From contig JAEWKT010000032.1 in NCBI GenBank assembly GCA_023393635.1, positions 1-64,000 on the forward strand: a stretch of 64,000 nucleotides of DNA. Reading direction: 5' to 3'. Below the pieces are notes generated by a model. The model had not been told where the DNA came from and made no database searches. It was given only the letters and a program-made list of their open reading frames with translations. The position numbers were made by a program, and so were the translations under genes. How positions within the stretch are numbered: the first letter of the stretch is position 1; each line of letters opens with the position of its first letter. Below, piece by piece: positions 19,750 through 28,752 of the stretch. The DNA is from Pseudomonadota bacterium (GTDB lineage Bacteria > Pseudomonadota > Gammaproteobacteria > Pseudomonadales > Moraxellaceae).

Positions 19750-20023
19750 GCTTGATTTTGTTGAAGCGGCACTAAAAGAGTGGAAAAAGCTGAGTCCATC
19801 AGTTCAGCAGCAATTTAAGAAGAAGCTTGTCCAAATACTGGATAATCCAGCAATTCCTAAAAATCGACTTTCTGGGCATCCAAACCGATATAAGATCAAG
19901 TTACGTAGCATTGGCTATCGCTTGGTTTATGAGGTGATAGAGCAAGAAGTTGTGATTTTGGTGGTTGCTGTTGGTAGACGTGAGAATAATCAGGTCTATA
20001 AAGCTGCTGATAATCGGCAATAA
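19739..20023 (+). CDS. stbE: StbE/RelE-type toxin
   Basis: The 94-residue protein is a RelE/ParE-superfamily toxin with DFVEAALKEWKKL, NRLSGHPNRYKIKLRS, GYRLVYEV and VVAVGRRENNQVY. These match StbE/RelE mRNA interferases acting on the ribosome. The ATG at 19739 is used; an in-frame TTG one codon earlier is less likely. The frame is intact, so the pair may be active, unlike the two neighbouring TA loci. Confidence 0.85.
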   Translation: MIYKLDFVEAALKEWKKLSPSVQQQFKKKLVQILDNPAIPKNRLSGHPNRYKIKLRSIGYRLVYEVIEQEVVILVVAVGRRENNQVYKAADNRQ

Positions 20024-20027
20024 ACAC

Positions 20028-20063
20028 AATGACCCTAGCTAAATATTAAGCTAGGGTCATTTT
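20028..20063. terminator. Bidirectional terminator between stbE and valS
   Basis: A 13-bp perfect stem (AATGACCCTAGCT with AGCTAGGGTCATT, eight-base loop) sits between the convergent genes. T runs flank it weakly on both strands, so it could serve both. Confidence 0.8.
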
Positions 20064-20066
20064 AAA

Positions 20067-23039
20067 TCACAACGCCGCTAACTGCTCTTTCTGACCATTC
20101 AACTTCTGCAACTGATCACCCAAATCCGCCAATACTGCTTTCTCGGATTCAACCACATTGGCAGGTGCTTTGGCCAAAAAGCCCTGATTGGACAATTTGG
20201 TATTTAACTGATCAAACTGCTTTTGCAGCTTTTCAATCTTCTTGCTCAAGCGGCCAATTTCAGCTTGCGGATCAATCAAGCCTTTCATCGGTACAAAAAT
20301 AGACACCTGACCGACCACACTACTGGATGACAATGGCGGCTCTTGCGTGTCAGTTAAAAATTCAATACTTTCCACTTTAGACAACGCTTTAAACAATGGC
20401 TCAATACGAGCCAGTTGCTCACGTTCTTTATCGCTCACATTTTTAAGTAATACAGGCAGCAAGCGTGCGTTACCCAAGCCCATTTCACCGCGAATATTAC
20501 GCACCGCACCTATTAAACCTTGCAGCCACAACATATCAGCTTCGGCTTGCTCATTCACTTTGGTATGATCAGCCACAGGGTAAGGGGCGAGCATAATACT
20601 ATTTTTATCTGCCGCGCCTTGTCGACCGATCATCGGGGCAAGGGTTTGCCAAATTTCTTCGGTCAAGAATGGCATGAGTGGATGCAACAAACGCAAGCTG
20701 GTTTCCATGGTTGCTAATAACACACGGCGAACTTCGGCTTTACGTTCATCACTCACATCTTCGCCATTTAATACAGGCTTAGCCAGTTCGACATACCAAT
20801 CGCAGTATTCATTCCACACAAAGTCATACATGGTTTGCGCCACCATGTCCAAACGATAGTCGGCAAAGGCTTTGTGTACGGCCATTTCTGCTTTTTGCAA
20901 GCGGCTAACAATCCACTGCTCTGGCAGTTCCCACAAGTCTGGTCTTGGCGTTTGACCAACCGTTTGGCCTTCCACGTTCATCAATACAAAGCGCGTAGCA
21001 TTCCAGACTTTATTGCAGAAGTTGCGATAGCCTTCTACACGCTTCATATCAAATTTAATATCGCGGCCAGTGTTGGCCAAAGCACAAAAGGTGAAGCGCA
21101 GGGCGTCAGTGCCATAAGCATTAATACCGTCTGGAAATTCCTTACGGGTGGCTTTTTCAATTTTGGCGGCATCTTTCGGGTTCATCAGGCCCACAGTACG
21201 CTTAGCCACCAGACTTTCCAGATCAATACCATCCACCAAATCCAGTGGATCAAGCACGTTGCCTTTGGATTTAGACATTTTCTGGCCTTCGCCATCACGT
21301 ACTAAACCATGCACATATACGGTTTTAAACGGTACTTGCGGTGTGCCATCTTCATTTTTGACAAAATGCAAAGTCATCATAATCATTCGGGCAACCCAGA
21401 AGAAAATGATGTCAAAACCTGTGACTAGCACATCGGTAGAGTGGAAAGTTTTTAAGAAGTAATTTTCGGCATCTTTGGCATCATCGCCCGTCCAGTCTAA
21501 GGTGGAGAACGTCCACAGGGCAGAGGAGAACCACGTGTCGAGCACGTCTTCATCTTGTTTAAGCAGCACGTCCGCGCCAAGGTTGTGTTTTTGGCGAACT
21601 TCGGCTTCATCACGACCCACATAAATCGAGCCATCTTCGGCATACCATGCAGGAATGCGATGTCCCCACCACAACTGACGGCTAATGCACCAGTCCTGAA
21701 TGTTGTTCATCCATGCCATATACATGTTGCTGTATTGCTCAGGCACAAACTTAATGTCGCCATTTTTAACCGCAGCAATGGCAGGTTCAGCCAATGGTGC
21801 AATTTTGACATACCATTGATCAGTGAGTAACGGCTCAACAATCACGCCAGAGCGATCACCACGCGGGGCTTTTAGCATGTACGGCTCGATTTTTTCTAGC
21901 CAGCCCTCACTATCTGCCTGAGCAACCAGTTGTTTACGTGCGGCAAAACGCTCAACACCTACATAGTCGGCAGGTGCAGCAAGTGTTTGGGTAATTGGCT
22001 GACCTGCTTTTTCAAACCAGTCAAAGTCACTTAAAATTTCAGCATTTTTATTAAAAATATTAATTAAAGGCAAGCTATGGCGTTTGCCCAGTTCATAGTC
22101 ATTAAAGTCATGTGCAGGGGTAATTTTAACCACGCCCGTACCAAAGTCTTTTTCAACGTAGTCATCACCGACAATGGGCACTAAACGTCCAGTAATAGGT
22201 AGGCGAATGTTTTGACCAATTAAGTGCTTGTAGCGCTCGTCGTCTGGATGCACGGCAACGGCAGTGTCACCTAGCAGGGTTTCTGGACGGGTCGTAGCAA
22301 CCACGACATAGTTATTGCCATCACTGGTTGTGGTGCTTTCATTTTCAAAGAAATACTTAAAGTGCCACAGTGAGCCTTGTTCTTCATTGTTTTCTACTTC
22401 AAGGTCAGACAAGGCAGTATGCAGTTTCGGGTCCCAGTTGACCAAGCGTTTGCCGCGATAAATCAGGCCATCTTCATGCAGGCGTACAAAGACTTCCTTA
22501 ACTGCATTGGATAAACCATCATCCATGGTAAAGCGTTCACGTGACCAGTCCACCGATGAACCCAAACGACGAATTTGCTGGGTAATCGTACCGCCCGATT
22601 GTTCTTTCCATTCCCAGATTTTTTCAATAAATTGTTCACGACCAAGATCATGACGGCTAATATTTTGCGCAGCCAGTTGACGCTCAACCACCATTTGCGT
22701 GGCAATGCCTGCATGGTCGGTGCCTGGTTGCCACAAGGTGTTGTCACCCAGCATACGGTGGTAACGGGTGAGGGCGTCCATGATGGCATTGTTGAAACCA
22801 TGACCCATGTGCAGGCTGCCAGTCACGTTGGGCGGTGGAATCATGATGCTAAAAGGCGTGGCGGTTGAGTTTGCATCAGCACCTTGTGGTTTAAAATAGC
22901 CTTGTTGTTCCCATTTCTCATACCAGTGCGCCTCAATGGCAGCAGGATCATAAGTGGTAGAAATATTTTGTAAGCTTTCGGCGTGGCTGTTATCTGTGGT
23001 GCTCGTAGTTGCTGCGCTGTTGTCAACTGAATTGGTCAT
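20067..23039 (-). CDS. valS: Valyl-tRNA synthetase
   Basis: ValS charges tRNA-Val and edits threonine. The 990-residue protein has the class I HIGH box as [14 protein letters not shown] near residue 75, the editing domain with [15 protein letters not shown] in [10 protein letters not shown], and a C-terminal coiled coil ([19 protein letters not shown]). A Ser/Thr/Asn-rich leader of about 25 residues precedes the conserved [14 protein letters not shown], longer than in E. coli (951 total). The ATG at 23039 is chosen; a TTG two codons upstream is possible. The terminator at 20028 follows. Confidence 0.97.
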   Translation of the reverse strand: MTNSVDNSAATTSTTDNSHAESLQNISTTYDPAAIEAHWYEKWEQQGYFKPQGADANSTATPFSIMIPPPNVTGSLHMGHGFNNAIMDALTRYHRMLGDNTLWQPGTDHAGIATQMVVERQLAAQNISRHDLGREQFIEKIWEWKEQSGGTITQQIRRLGSSVDWSRERFTMDDGLSNAVKEVFVRLHEDGLIYRGKRLVNWDPKLHTALSDLEVENNEEQGSLWHFKYFFENESTTTSDGNNYVVVATTRPETLLGDTAVAVHPDDERYKHLIGQNIRLPITGRLVPIVGDDYVEKDFGTGVVKITPAHDFNDYELGKRHSLPLINIFNKNAEILSDFDWFEKAGQPITQTLAAPADYVGVERFAARKQLVAQADSEGWLEKIEPYMLKAPRGDRSGVIVEPLLTDQWYVKIAPLAEPAIAAVKNGDIKFVPEQYSNMYMAWMNNIQDWCISRQLWWGHRIPAWYAEDGSIYVGRDEAEVRQKHNLGADVLLKQDEDVLDTWFSSALWTFSTLDWTGDDAKDAENYFLKTFHSTDVLVTGFDIIFFWVARMIMMTLHFVKNEDGTPQVPFKTVYVHGLVRDGEGQKMSKSKGNVLDPLDLVDGIDLESLVAKRTVGLMNPKDAAKIEKATRKEFPDGINAYGTDALRFTFCALANTGRDIKFDMKRVEGYRNFCNKVWNATRFVLMNVEGQTVGQTPRPDLWELPEQWIVSRLQKAEMAVHKAFADYRLDMVAQTMYDFVWNEYCDWYVELAKPVLNGEDVSDERKAEVRRVLLATMETSLRLLHPLMPFLTEEIWQTLAPMIGRQGAADKNSIMLAPYPVADHTKVNEQAEADMLWLQGLIGAVRNIRGEMGLGNARLLPVLLKNVSDKEREQLARIEPLFKALSKVESIEFLTDTQEPPLSSSSVVGQVSIFVPMKGLIDPQAEIGRLSKKIEKLQKQFDQLNTKLSNQGFLAKAPANVVESEKAVLADLGDQLQKLNGQKEQLAAL

Positions 23040-23222
23040 CGACAAATATCCAAAAATGTTTTAAAAAATTGCAACTATTGTAGCGGATTTTGTGTTCTTT
23101 TTGCGATTAAAGGGCAGAAGCTGAGCTGGCATATTAAATATAATTTATAACTTGGCTTGGTTTTGCTATTCGAGTTATGGTTGGTTGCGTCATTCGTGTG
23201 CAATGGATAAGGATATACAGCA

Positions 23223-24026
23223 ATGAGTAAGAAAGATTTAAACGGCAAAATCGTATGGATTACAGGAGCATCAAGCGGTCTGGGTGAAGCCCTATCCATG
23301 CTGTTTGCACAACAAGGTGCGCATGTGGTCTTAAGTGCCAGACGCAAAGATGAGCTAGAGCGCGTACTCAATCAAATGGTTTATACCGAGCGCCATTTAA
23401 TCGTGCCGCTTGACGTAACGGATAGCAAGGCCATTGCTGCTGCTCATCAACACATTATTAAGCAAAAGGGCCGCGTCGATTGGTTAATTAATAATGCAGG
23501 CGTGAGCCAGCGTGCTTTAATTTGTGATACGACCGAACAAACCGACCGTCAGATTATGGAAATTGATTATTTCTCTCCAGTTGCACTAACACGTCAAGTG
23601 CTACCAGATATGCTTAAACAAGGCTCAGGCAAAGTGGTATTTGTGTCTAGTGTGGCAGGACTATTGGGGACGCAATATCGTGCCAGTTATGCGGCTGCCA
23701 AAGGTGCCATTCATTTATGGGCCAATAGCTTGCGGGCAGAAGTGGCTGATCAGGGCATTGAAGTTGCGGTAATTTTTCCAGGCTTTGTTAAGACCAATGT
23801 GTCGATTGCTGCATTAACGGGTAACGGCGAAGCATTAGGCACCATGGATGATGCGCAGGCTAATGGATTAACCAGTACCGAATTCGCTGAACAAGCAATT
23901 GATGCGCTGTTGGCAGGTGAGGAGTATATTGTGATCGGTGGATTAAAAGAAAAAGTTGGCGTGTGGTTGTCACGCTTATCGCCTCACTTAATGTATAAAA
24001 TGATCCGCAAAAGTAAGGTGCGTTAG
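23223..24026 (+). CDS. Short-chain dehydrogenase/reductase, DHRS7-like
   Basis: The 267-residue SDR has TGASSGLG near residue 16, LINNAGVSQRA, SSVAGLLGTQYRASYAAAKG with the catalytic Ser-Tyr-Lys, and FPGFVKTNVS. The C-terminal LSPHLMYKMIRKSKVR is basic and amphipathic, as in DHRS7-type, membrane-associated SDRs. The substrate is unknown. AAGGAT precedes the ATG. The next gene starts 15 bases downstream, so co-transcription is likely. Confidence 0.85.
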   Translation: MSKKDLNGKIVWITGASSGLGEALSMLFAQQGAHVVLSARRKDELERVLNQMVYTERHLIVPLDVTDSKAIAAAHQHIIKQKGRVDWLINNAGVSQRALICDTTEQTDRQIMEIDYFSPVALTRQVLPDMLKQGSGKVVFVSSVAGLLGTQYRASYAAAKGAIHLWANSLRAEVADQGIEVAVIFPGFVKTNVSIAALTGNGEALGTMDDAQANGLTSTEFAEQAIDALLAGEEYIVIGGLKEKVGVWLSRLSPHLMYKMIRKSKVR

Positions 24027-24041
24027 CGCAGGGATTGCAAA

Positions 24042-24770
24042 ATGACAGTTAAGGATAACAAACCCATGATTCAACACTATGTTGCATTGCCCCTTCACGA
24101 AGATTTTCGGCAGCAGATTGTTGCGCTTAATCAGAAATTTATGGCTGGTTCGAGGCAATCCTTGTCGCGTGAGGCTGGCCAATTGATGAGTGAGGTATCC
24201 TGCCAGATTATTGATAGGGTATTTAAGCAGATGATTGAACAATTTTTGCAGGTTGAAGGCTTATCTGAGCAAAAACGTGCCCACCTGAATACATCGCTTA
24301 AACACATTGACGATATAAAAGCCATTATGCGCAAATACATGGGCTGGGCAGTGTCCTGGTTTGGCAATGAGCGATTAACCCCAGTAGTAAATCTGTTTAC
24401 TCAAATGATTCAGCAGGAAAAATGGCATGATCAGCAGCAGGCTTATCTGGTGTTTAATTTGCCGCAAACTACCGCTGAACGTGCTTTGCTTGCCTTATGT
24501 AGTCTGGAGCATGGCAAAGTCAATAATGCAGAAGGTGCTGTAGAAAGCTTAATTGAAGTCACCGACATTGGCATGGATGCGCTCATTCGCCAGCCCAAAG
24601 CATTGCTAAAATTTAATATGGTGGCAGATAAAACCTTAAACGGCGTAATCAGCATCACCACCACCAGGGCTTATGGCAATTTGCGCCAGCTCGGACAGCA
24701 GCTGGATCCTCTATTGTTTAAAACTGTGGCCAAACATTTACAGCAGTTTATTGGCGCAAGAAAAACATAA
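24042..24770 (+). CDS. Conserved protein of unknown function, SDR operon partner
   Basis: The 242-residue soluble protein is mainly helical by composition, with no signal peptide, membrane segment or recognisable catalytic motif. It lies 15 bases after the SDR gene on the same strand, implying shared transcription, and is convergent with the AraC-type regulator. An in-frame ATG at 24066 is a possible alternative start. I recognise no family. Confidence 0.6.
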   Translation: MTVKDNKPMIQHYVALPLHEDFRQQIVALNQKFMAGSRQSLSREAGQLMSEVSCQIIDRVFKQMIEQFLQVEGLSEQKRAHLNTSLKHIDDIKAIMRKYMGWAVSWFGNERLTPVVNLFTQMIQQEKWHDQQQAYLVFNLPQTTAERALLALCSLEHGKVNNAEGAVESLIEVTDIGMDALIRQPKALLKFNMVADKTLNGVISITTTRAYGNLRQLGQQLDPLLFKTVAKHLQQFIGARKT

Positions 24771-24785
24771 ACCAACCAGATGATC

Positions 24786-25802
24786 TTATAGGCTATTATT
24801 GCCATGCAGCTGCCGATATAAGCCTGGTGTCACACCTGTCCACTTTTTAAAGGCACGGTGAAATGTGCTGGTTTCACTAAAACCTACTTGTTCGGCGACA
24901 TCTTCTAGTGATAATTCTGGTTTTAACAACAAATGAATAGCGGTATCGCGGCGTAAATTGTCCTTAACGCCCTGATAACTTTTGCCCTCGCTTGCTAATC
25001 TACGCCTTAAGGTTTGTGGCGACAAATACAGCATGGAAGCCACTTCATTTAAGGTCGGCATCTCTTCACCAATATGGCTTTTTAACACTTCACGGATACG
25101 AGAAGTTAAAGAGCTGGCATTTTTAAATTTTACCAATAGTTGCGCAGGCGCAGTTTTTAAAAACTCTTGTAAGCTGTGTTCTGTCTGGCGTATGGGCAAG
25201 TCTAGATAGTCGGCAGCAAAGGTGATTTCTGTATGCGCTGCATCAAACTTCATCACAGGTGCAAAGAATAGCGCAGCATATTCATCGGCATGTGCAGGTT
25301 CTGGATAGGCAAACTGCACCCGCTCTAGCGGAATGCGGCGTTCAATTAGCCAGGAAGCCAGACCATGCCAAATCATTAACATACTTTCAGTAATAAAGTG
25401 GTCTGGGTCATTATTTGCAGGAATATGCGTCACTAGCCGCGCTTCATGCGTATCACGTTCAATGCTTACCGACCAGTCATCATCAAATAGCCGATAAAAC
25501 TGCGCGCTTAATTCAAGGGCTTTGCCCAGCGTGCCTGCATGAATAATTAACTGGCACATAATAGAAAACGTACCCAGTTTGCGCGGTTGCGTATCAAAGC
25601 CTAGATGTTCATCTTGTGTTACTAACCAAAGCGTTTGTGCGAGTCGGGTATATTGATCTGGTGATACACGCGCCTTGGGTTGATTAAGCAATTCAGGTTC
25701 AATTCCTACCCGGGACAGCAAGGCATTAATATCTATGCCTTGTCGGCGGACACCGTTAAGGGCGGCATTAACGAAATGAATGCTGATGGTATCGCGGTTC
25801 AT
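24786..25802 (-). CDS. AraC-family transcriptional regulator
   Basis: The 338-residue protein has the N-terminal ligand-sensing domain of the Arabinose_bd type seen in OruR/ArgR-like regulators (residues about 15-200). A C-terminal AraC/XylS domain has two helix-turn-helices: TLNEVASMLYLSPQTLRRRL and LEDVAEQVGFSETSTFHRAF. It is transcribed divergently from the AMACR-like/hydrolase operon 258 bases away, which makes that operon the likely target; the inducer is unknown. Confidence 0.88.
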   Translation of the reverse strand: MNRDTISIHFVNAALNGVRRQGIDINALLSRVGIEPELLNQPKARVSPDQYTRLAQTLWLVTQDEHLGFDTQPRKLGTFSIMCQLIIHAGTLGKALELSAQFYRLFDDDWSVSIERDTHEARLVTHIPANNDPDHFITESMLMIWHGLASWLIERRIPLERVQFAYPEPAHADEYAALFFAPVMKFDAAHTEITFAADYLDLPIRQTEHSLQEFLKTAPAQLLVKFKNASSLTSRIREVLKSHIGEEMPTLNEVASMLYLSPQTLRRRLASEGKSYQGVKDNLRRDTAIHLLLKPELSLEDVAEQVGFSETSTFHRAFKKWTGVTPGLYRQLHGNNSL

Positions 25803-26060
25803 CCTAATCCTCTAGACGTATAAGGCCCTAAGCCTGATATATGTGACACGCTTAACATAGCATATTCAACTAATTATTTTAAAAACATTTAGCTTTAATT
25901 CTGCCATAAATCACTGTTTGAAGAATAAAAATGACGAGTTTGCTCATTCAAACTGGTAGCAATCGTCATTGCCTGAGGTGATAGCGCAACATAGGCTGTT
26001 TAACAAATAGGAAAACTGGCACTTTGGCCGTGACCTGATCTTTAAATATGGAACTTTTGC

Positions 26061-27218
26061 ATGTCTCAATCTCATTCTAATGCAGCCAACACGCCATTGG
26101 CAGGCTTAAAAGTGCTGGACTTTTCAACATTATTACCTGGCCCTTTTGCCACTTTGATGTTGGCGGATCTAGGTGCTGAAGTGATTCATGTTGAGTCACC
26201 CACCCGAATTGATTTGGTGCGTGTGATGCCTCCGTATGCCGATGGTCAAGCCACTGCACATGCCTATTTAAATCGTAATAAACAATCCCTTACCCTGGAT
26301 TTAAAAAATCCAGCCAGCATTGAAAAAGTAAAACAGTTGCTTGGCGAATTTGACATTGTGGTTGAGCAATTCCGTCCTGGCGTGATGCAGCGTTTAGGCT
26401 TGGGCTATGACGATTTAAAAGCCATTAATCCACGTCTTATTTATTGCTCTATTACGGGCTACGGTCAAACTGGTTCACATAAAGATCGTGCTGGACATGA
26501 TATTAACTATGTATCCCTGGCAGGTATTGCAGGACATAGTGGCAGAAAGGACAGCGGCCCACCAGCAATGGGCATTCAGGTTGCTGATGTGGCAGGTGGC
26601 TCACTGCATGCGGTGATTGGTGTTTTGGCTGCTGTGATTGAGCGTAGTAAAAGTAATCAAGGTCAGCATATTGATATCTCAATGACCGACTGTGCGTTTA
26701 CCTTAAATAATATGGCAGCTTCTGCACAGGTAGCGGGTGGAGAAGACCAGGCTCCCGAAACAGCCACGCTCAATGGCGGTAGCTATTATGATTATTTTAA
26801 AACCGCTGATGGCCGTTATATTTCTGTAGGTAGTTTAGAGCCACAATTTATGATGGGTTTAAGTGCTGCGCTTGAGCTACCTATTTTGGCGCAAAAAGGT
26901 GCTTCCATGTTTGACGATGATCGTCAGGCCGTAAAGCAAGCGGTAAGGGACACCATTGCAGCAAAGCCTTTTGCGCATTGGCAACAGGTATTTGCTGCAC
27001 TTGATGTGTGCGTAGAGCCAGTCCTTAGCCTCAAAGAAGCCACTGAATCACAATTGGCGCAAGAGCGCGGCTGGATTATTGATGTGCCTTTAAGCGCGCA
27101 AAGCCAGGCTCACCAGAAACAGCTTGCTTGTCCAATTAAGTTTTCCCGAAGTACTGCCCGTTATGATTATGTCGGCCAGCAGCTAGGGGAAGCCAATGAC
27201 AAGCTGGGAGAGGTATGA
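26061..27218 (+). CDS. CaiB/BaiF-family enzyme, AMACR-like
   Basis: The 385-residue protein belongs to the family III CoA-transferase/racemase fold (LAGLKVLDFSTLLPGPFATLM, FRPGVMQRLGLGYDD). DRAGHDINYVSLAG and GIQVADVAGGS correspond to the catalytic His and Asp of alpha-methylacyl-CoA racemase. Racemisation of 2-methylacyl-CoA is therefore favoured over CoA transfer. Such enzymes serve branched-chain fatty acid or sterol side-chain degradation. It overlaps the hydrolase gene by four bases. Confidence 0.82.
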   Translation: MSQSHSNAANTPLAGLKVLDFSTLLPGPFATLMLADLGAEVIHVESPTRIDLVRVMPPYADGQATAHAYLNRNKQSLTLDLKNPASIEKVKQLLGEFDIVVEQFRPGVMQRLGLGYDDLKAINPRLIYCSITGYGQTGSHKDRAGHDINYVSLAGIAGHSGRKDSGPPAMGIQVADVAGGSLHAVIGVLAAVIERSKSNQGQHIDISMTDCAFTLNNMAASAQVAGGEDQAPETATLNGGSYYDYFKTADGRYISVGSLEPQFMMGLSAALELPILAQKGASMFDDDRQAVKQAVRDTIAAKPFAHWQQVFAALDVCVEPVLSLKEATESQLAQERGWIIDVPLSAQSQAHQKQLACPIKFSRSTARYDYVGQQLGEANDKLGEV

Positions 27219-28249
27219 TGGAGTCGGTAAAAGAGCTGGTAAAACAACTGCTTGAGCAACCCATAGATCCTAATGAATTACGTAGCCGCTGGAATATTGA
27301 TGCACCTTGGCAGTCTACTGGTGTACTTGAACCATTAAATATCATTACTGGTAAATTAATGTACCGCCAGGCCATGTATCGTGAAAGCCGCTTTTATGGT
27401 TTTAAGCTGAAGCACTATCATATTGATGGCTTTAATGTATATTGGTTATGCAATGAAAAACCTAAAAAATCACGCGGTACCTTATTGCTACTCCATGGTT
27501 TAAGTGCAGAAAAAGCCCACTGGTTACGCTTTGCACGCTACTTTGTGAAAGATTATCACATTGTGATCCCAGACCTGGCTGGGCATGGTCAAACAGGTTA
27601 TGCACCTGATGCCGATTACAGCACAGAAGCACAAGCCAGACGTATGATTGAATTACTGGATCATTTGCACATTGATAAAGTACATGTGCTGGGTAATTCC
27701 ATGGGTGGATTTATTGCTGCTCGCCTAGCCACCAAGTGGCCAGCGCGTATTGCCAGTCTGGGTTTGATGAATGCGGCAGGTTTACAGGCGCGTACCCACA
27801 GTGCGCTGGTTCATTCCATAGAAGCAGGTAGAAACCCATTTTTATTAAATTCACTAGCAGAATTTGATGAGTTGATGAACTTGGCTGCTTTTAAACAACA
27901 ATGGTTGCCTTCCCAGGTTAGGCTCATGCTGGCCAAGCAATATTCAGATCGACGTGAACGCTTGTTTAATATATTTTTGCAACTGCAAAATGAAATTTAT
28001 CCACATGACTGGGTAAGTGAACAAATCGCTAAAGTTGATATGCCTGCTTTTGTGGTCTGGGGCGAATTTGATAAACTGCTTGATATAGACATGCTAAAGC
28101 ACTTTAGTGAGCTTATACCGCATGCCAAAACTGTTTCCATGCCGCAAACAGGACATATGCCAATGATCGAGCGTCCTTTGCGCACTGCAAGGTATTACCG
28201 TAAGTTCTTAAAAGAACTGAGCTTAAAGAGTACAAGCATAGTAAGTTAA
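27215..28249 (+). CDS. Alpha/beta-hydrolase, lipase/esterase type
   Basis: The 344-residue protein has the oxyanion segment LLLHGLSAEKAHW near residue 90, the nucleophile elbow GNSMGG near 165, the acid in WGEFDKLLD and the histidine in TGHMPMIERP. Roughly 70 residues precede the hydrolase core, with no clear signal peptide. The start overlaps the upstream stop as ATGA; GGGAGAGG lies just before, and a second ATG three bases later is equally possible. With its AMACR-like partner it may process lipids or branched acyl substrates. Confidence 0.82.
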   Translation: MMESVKELVKQLLEQPIDPNELRSRWNIDAPWQSTGVLEPLNIITGKLMYRQAMYRESRFYGFKLKHYHIDGFNVYWLCNEKPKKSRGTLLLLHGLSAEKAHWLRFARYFVKDYHIVIPDLAGHGQTGYAPDADYSTEAQARRMIELLDHLHIDKVHVLGNSMGGFIAARLATKWPARIASLGLMNAAGLQARTHSALVHSIEAGRNPFLLNSLAEFDELMNLAAFKQQWLPSQVRLMLAKQYSDRRERLFNIFLQLQNEIYPHDWVSEQIAKVDMPAFVVWGEFDKLLDIDMLKHFSELIPHAKTVSMPQTGHMPMIERPLRTARYYRKFLKELSLKSTSIVS

Positions 28250-28376
28250 AATAGAAGTAAGGGCTGGCGCAACAAAATTACAAGTATAGTTTCAGGTTAA
28301 CACCGCTTTAATTTATGTGAGCTTGATCAAATAATTGGTTAATTAATGTTATCTAATGTAATCCACAGCGTACAGC

Positions 28377-28608
28377 CATTGCCGCTGTCACCACTGGTAT
28401 CCTCACGCCAAATACGAGATGATTACCTCAGCGAAACAAGGATGTCATGGCAAGGAATTTTACCCTAGGGTATTGGCCATAAGGATAACGTTATTCAGAA
28501 ATGGAAAACGGCGCAGGGGTCTGACTAGATTGTTCAGCACACAGGATGTTAGCAGGATGCTAAAAAATGCCCGACTATTCAGGATGAATCAAGTCGGGCT
28601 TTTTATTA
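28377..28608 (+). ncRNA. Probable CsrA/RsmA-titrating sRNA, CsrB/RsmX type
   Basis: Seven GGA triplets occur between 28440 and 28584, six within AGGA. Several sit in the loops of short perfect hairpins: ACA-AGGA-TGT (28436-28445), TTAGC-AGGAT-GCTAA (28549-28563) and ATTC-AGGAT-GAAT (28577-28589). The last caps the terminator stem GCCCGACT/AGTCGGGC (28569-28599), followed by TTTTTATTATTC. This layout is diagnostic of Csr/Rsm RNAs that sequester the translational regulator CsrA. The 5' end is uncertain; TTGATC near 28323 and TGTTAT near 28347 are weak promoter elements, and I see no canonical GacA box. Confidence 0.78.
28569..28608 (+). terminator. Terminator of the Csr/Rsm-type sRNA
   Basis: An 8-bp G+C-rich stem with an inner ATTC-AGGAT-GAAT hairpin as its apex is followed by a T-rich tail. 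On the minus strand the stem is followed by an A/T-rich run too, so some bidirectional action is possible. Confidence 0.85.
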
Positions 28609-28752
28609 TTCTTAAATGAGCAATTGATAAATAAAAAAATTATTTTAACGGGTTATCAATAAAACCATTATCAGTTATGCGAAAAAATAGTTTTATTGAT
28701 GAAGCAAGACTAGGTATGATCGGCGTCTTGAATAATGAACTAGCTAAGAGCC

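Noticed and set aside
28300..28380. GacA-type upstream box for the sRNA
   Set aside because: TGTGAGCTTG occurs upstream but lacks the symmetrical second half of the TGTAAG-N6-CTTACA element, so I do not call it.
28419..28619. A 66-codon frame in the region before cysI
   Set aside because: It coincides with the GGA-hairpin RNA and runs through its terminator; the peptide has no recognisable feature and no ribosome binding site.
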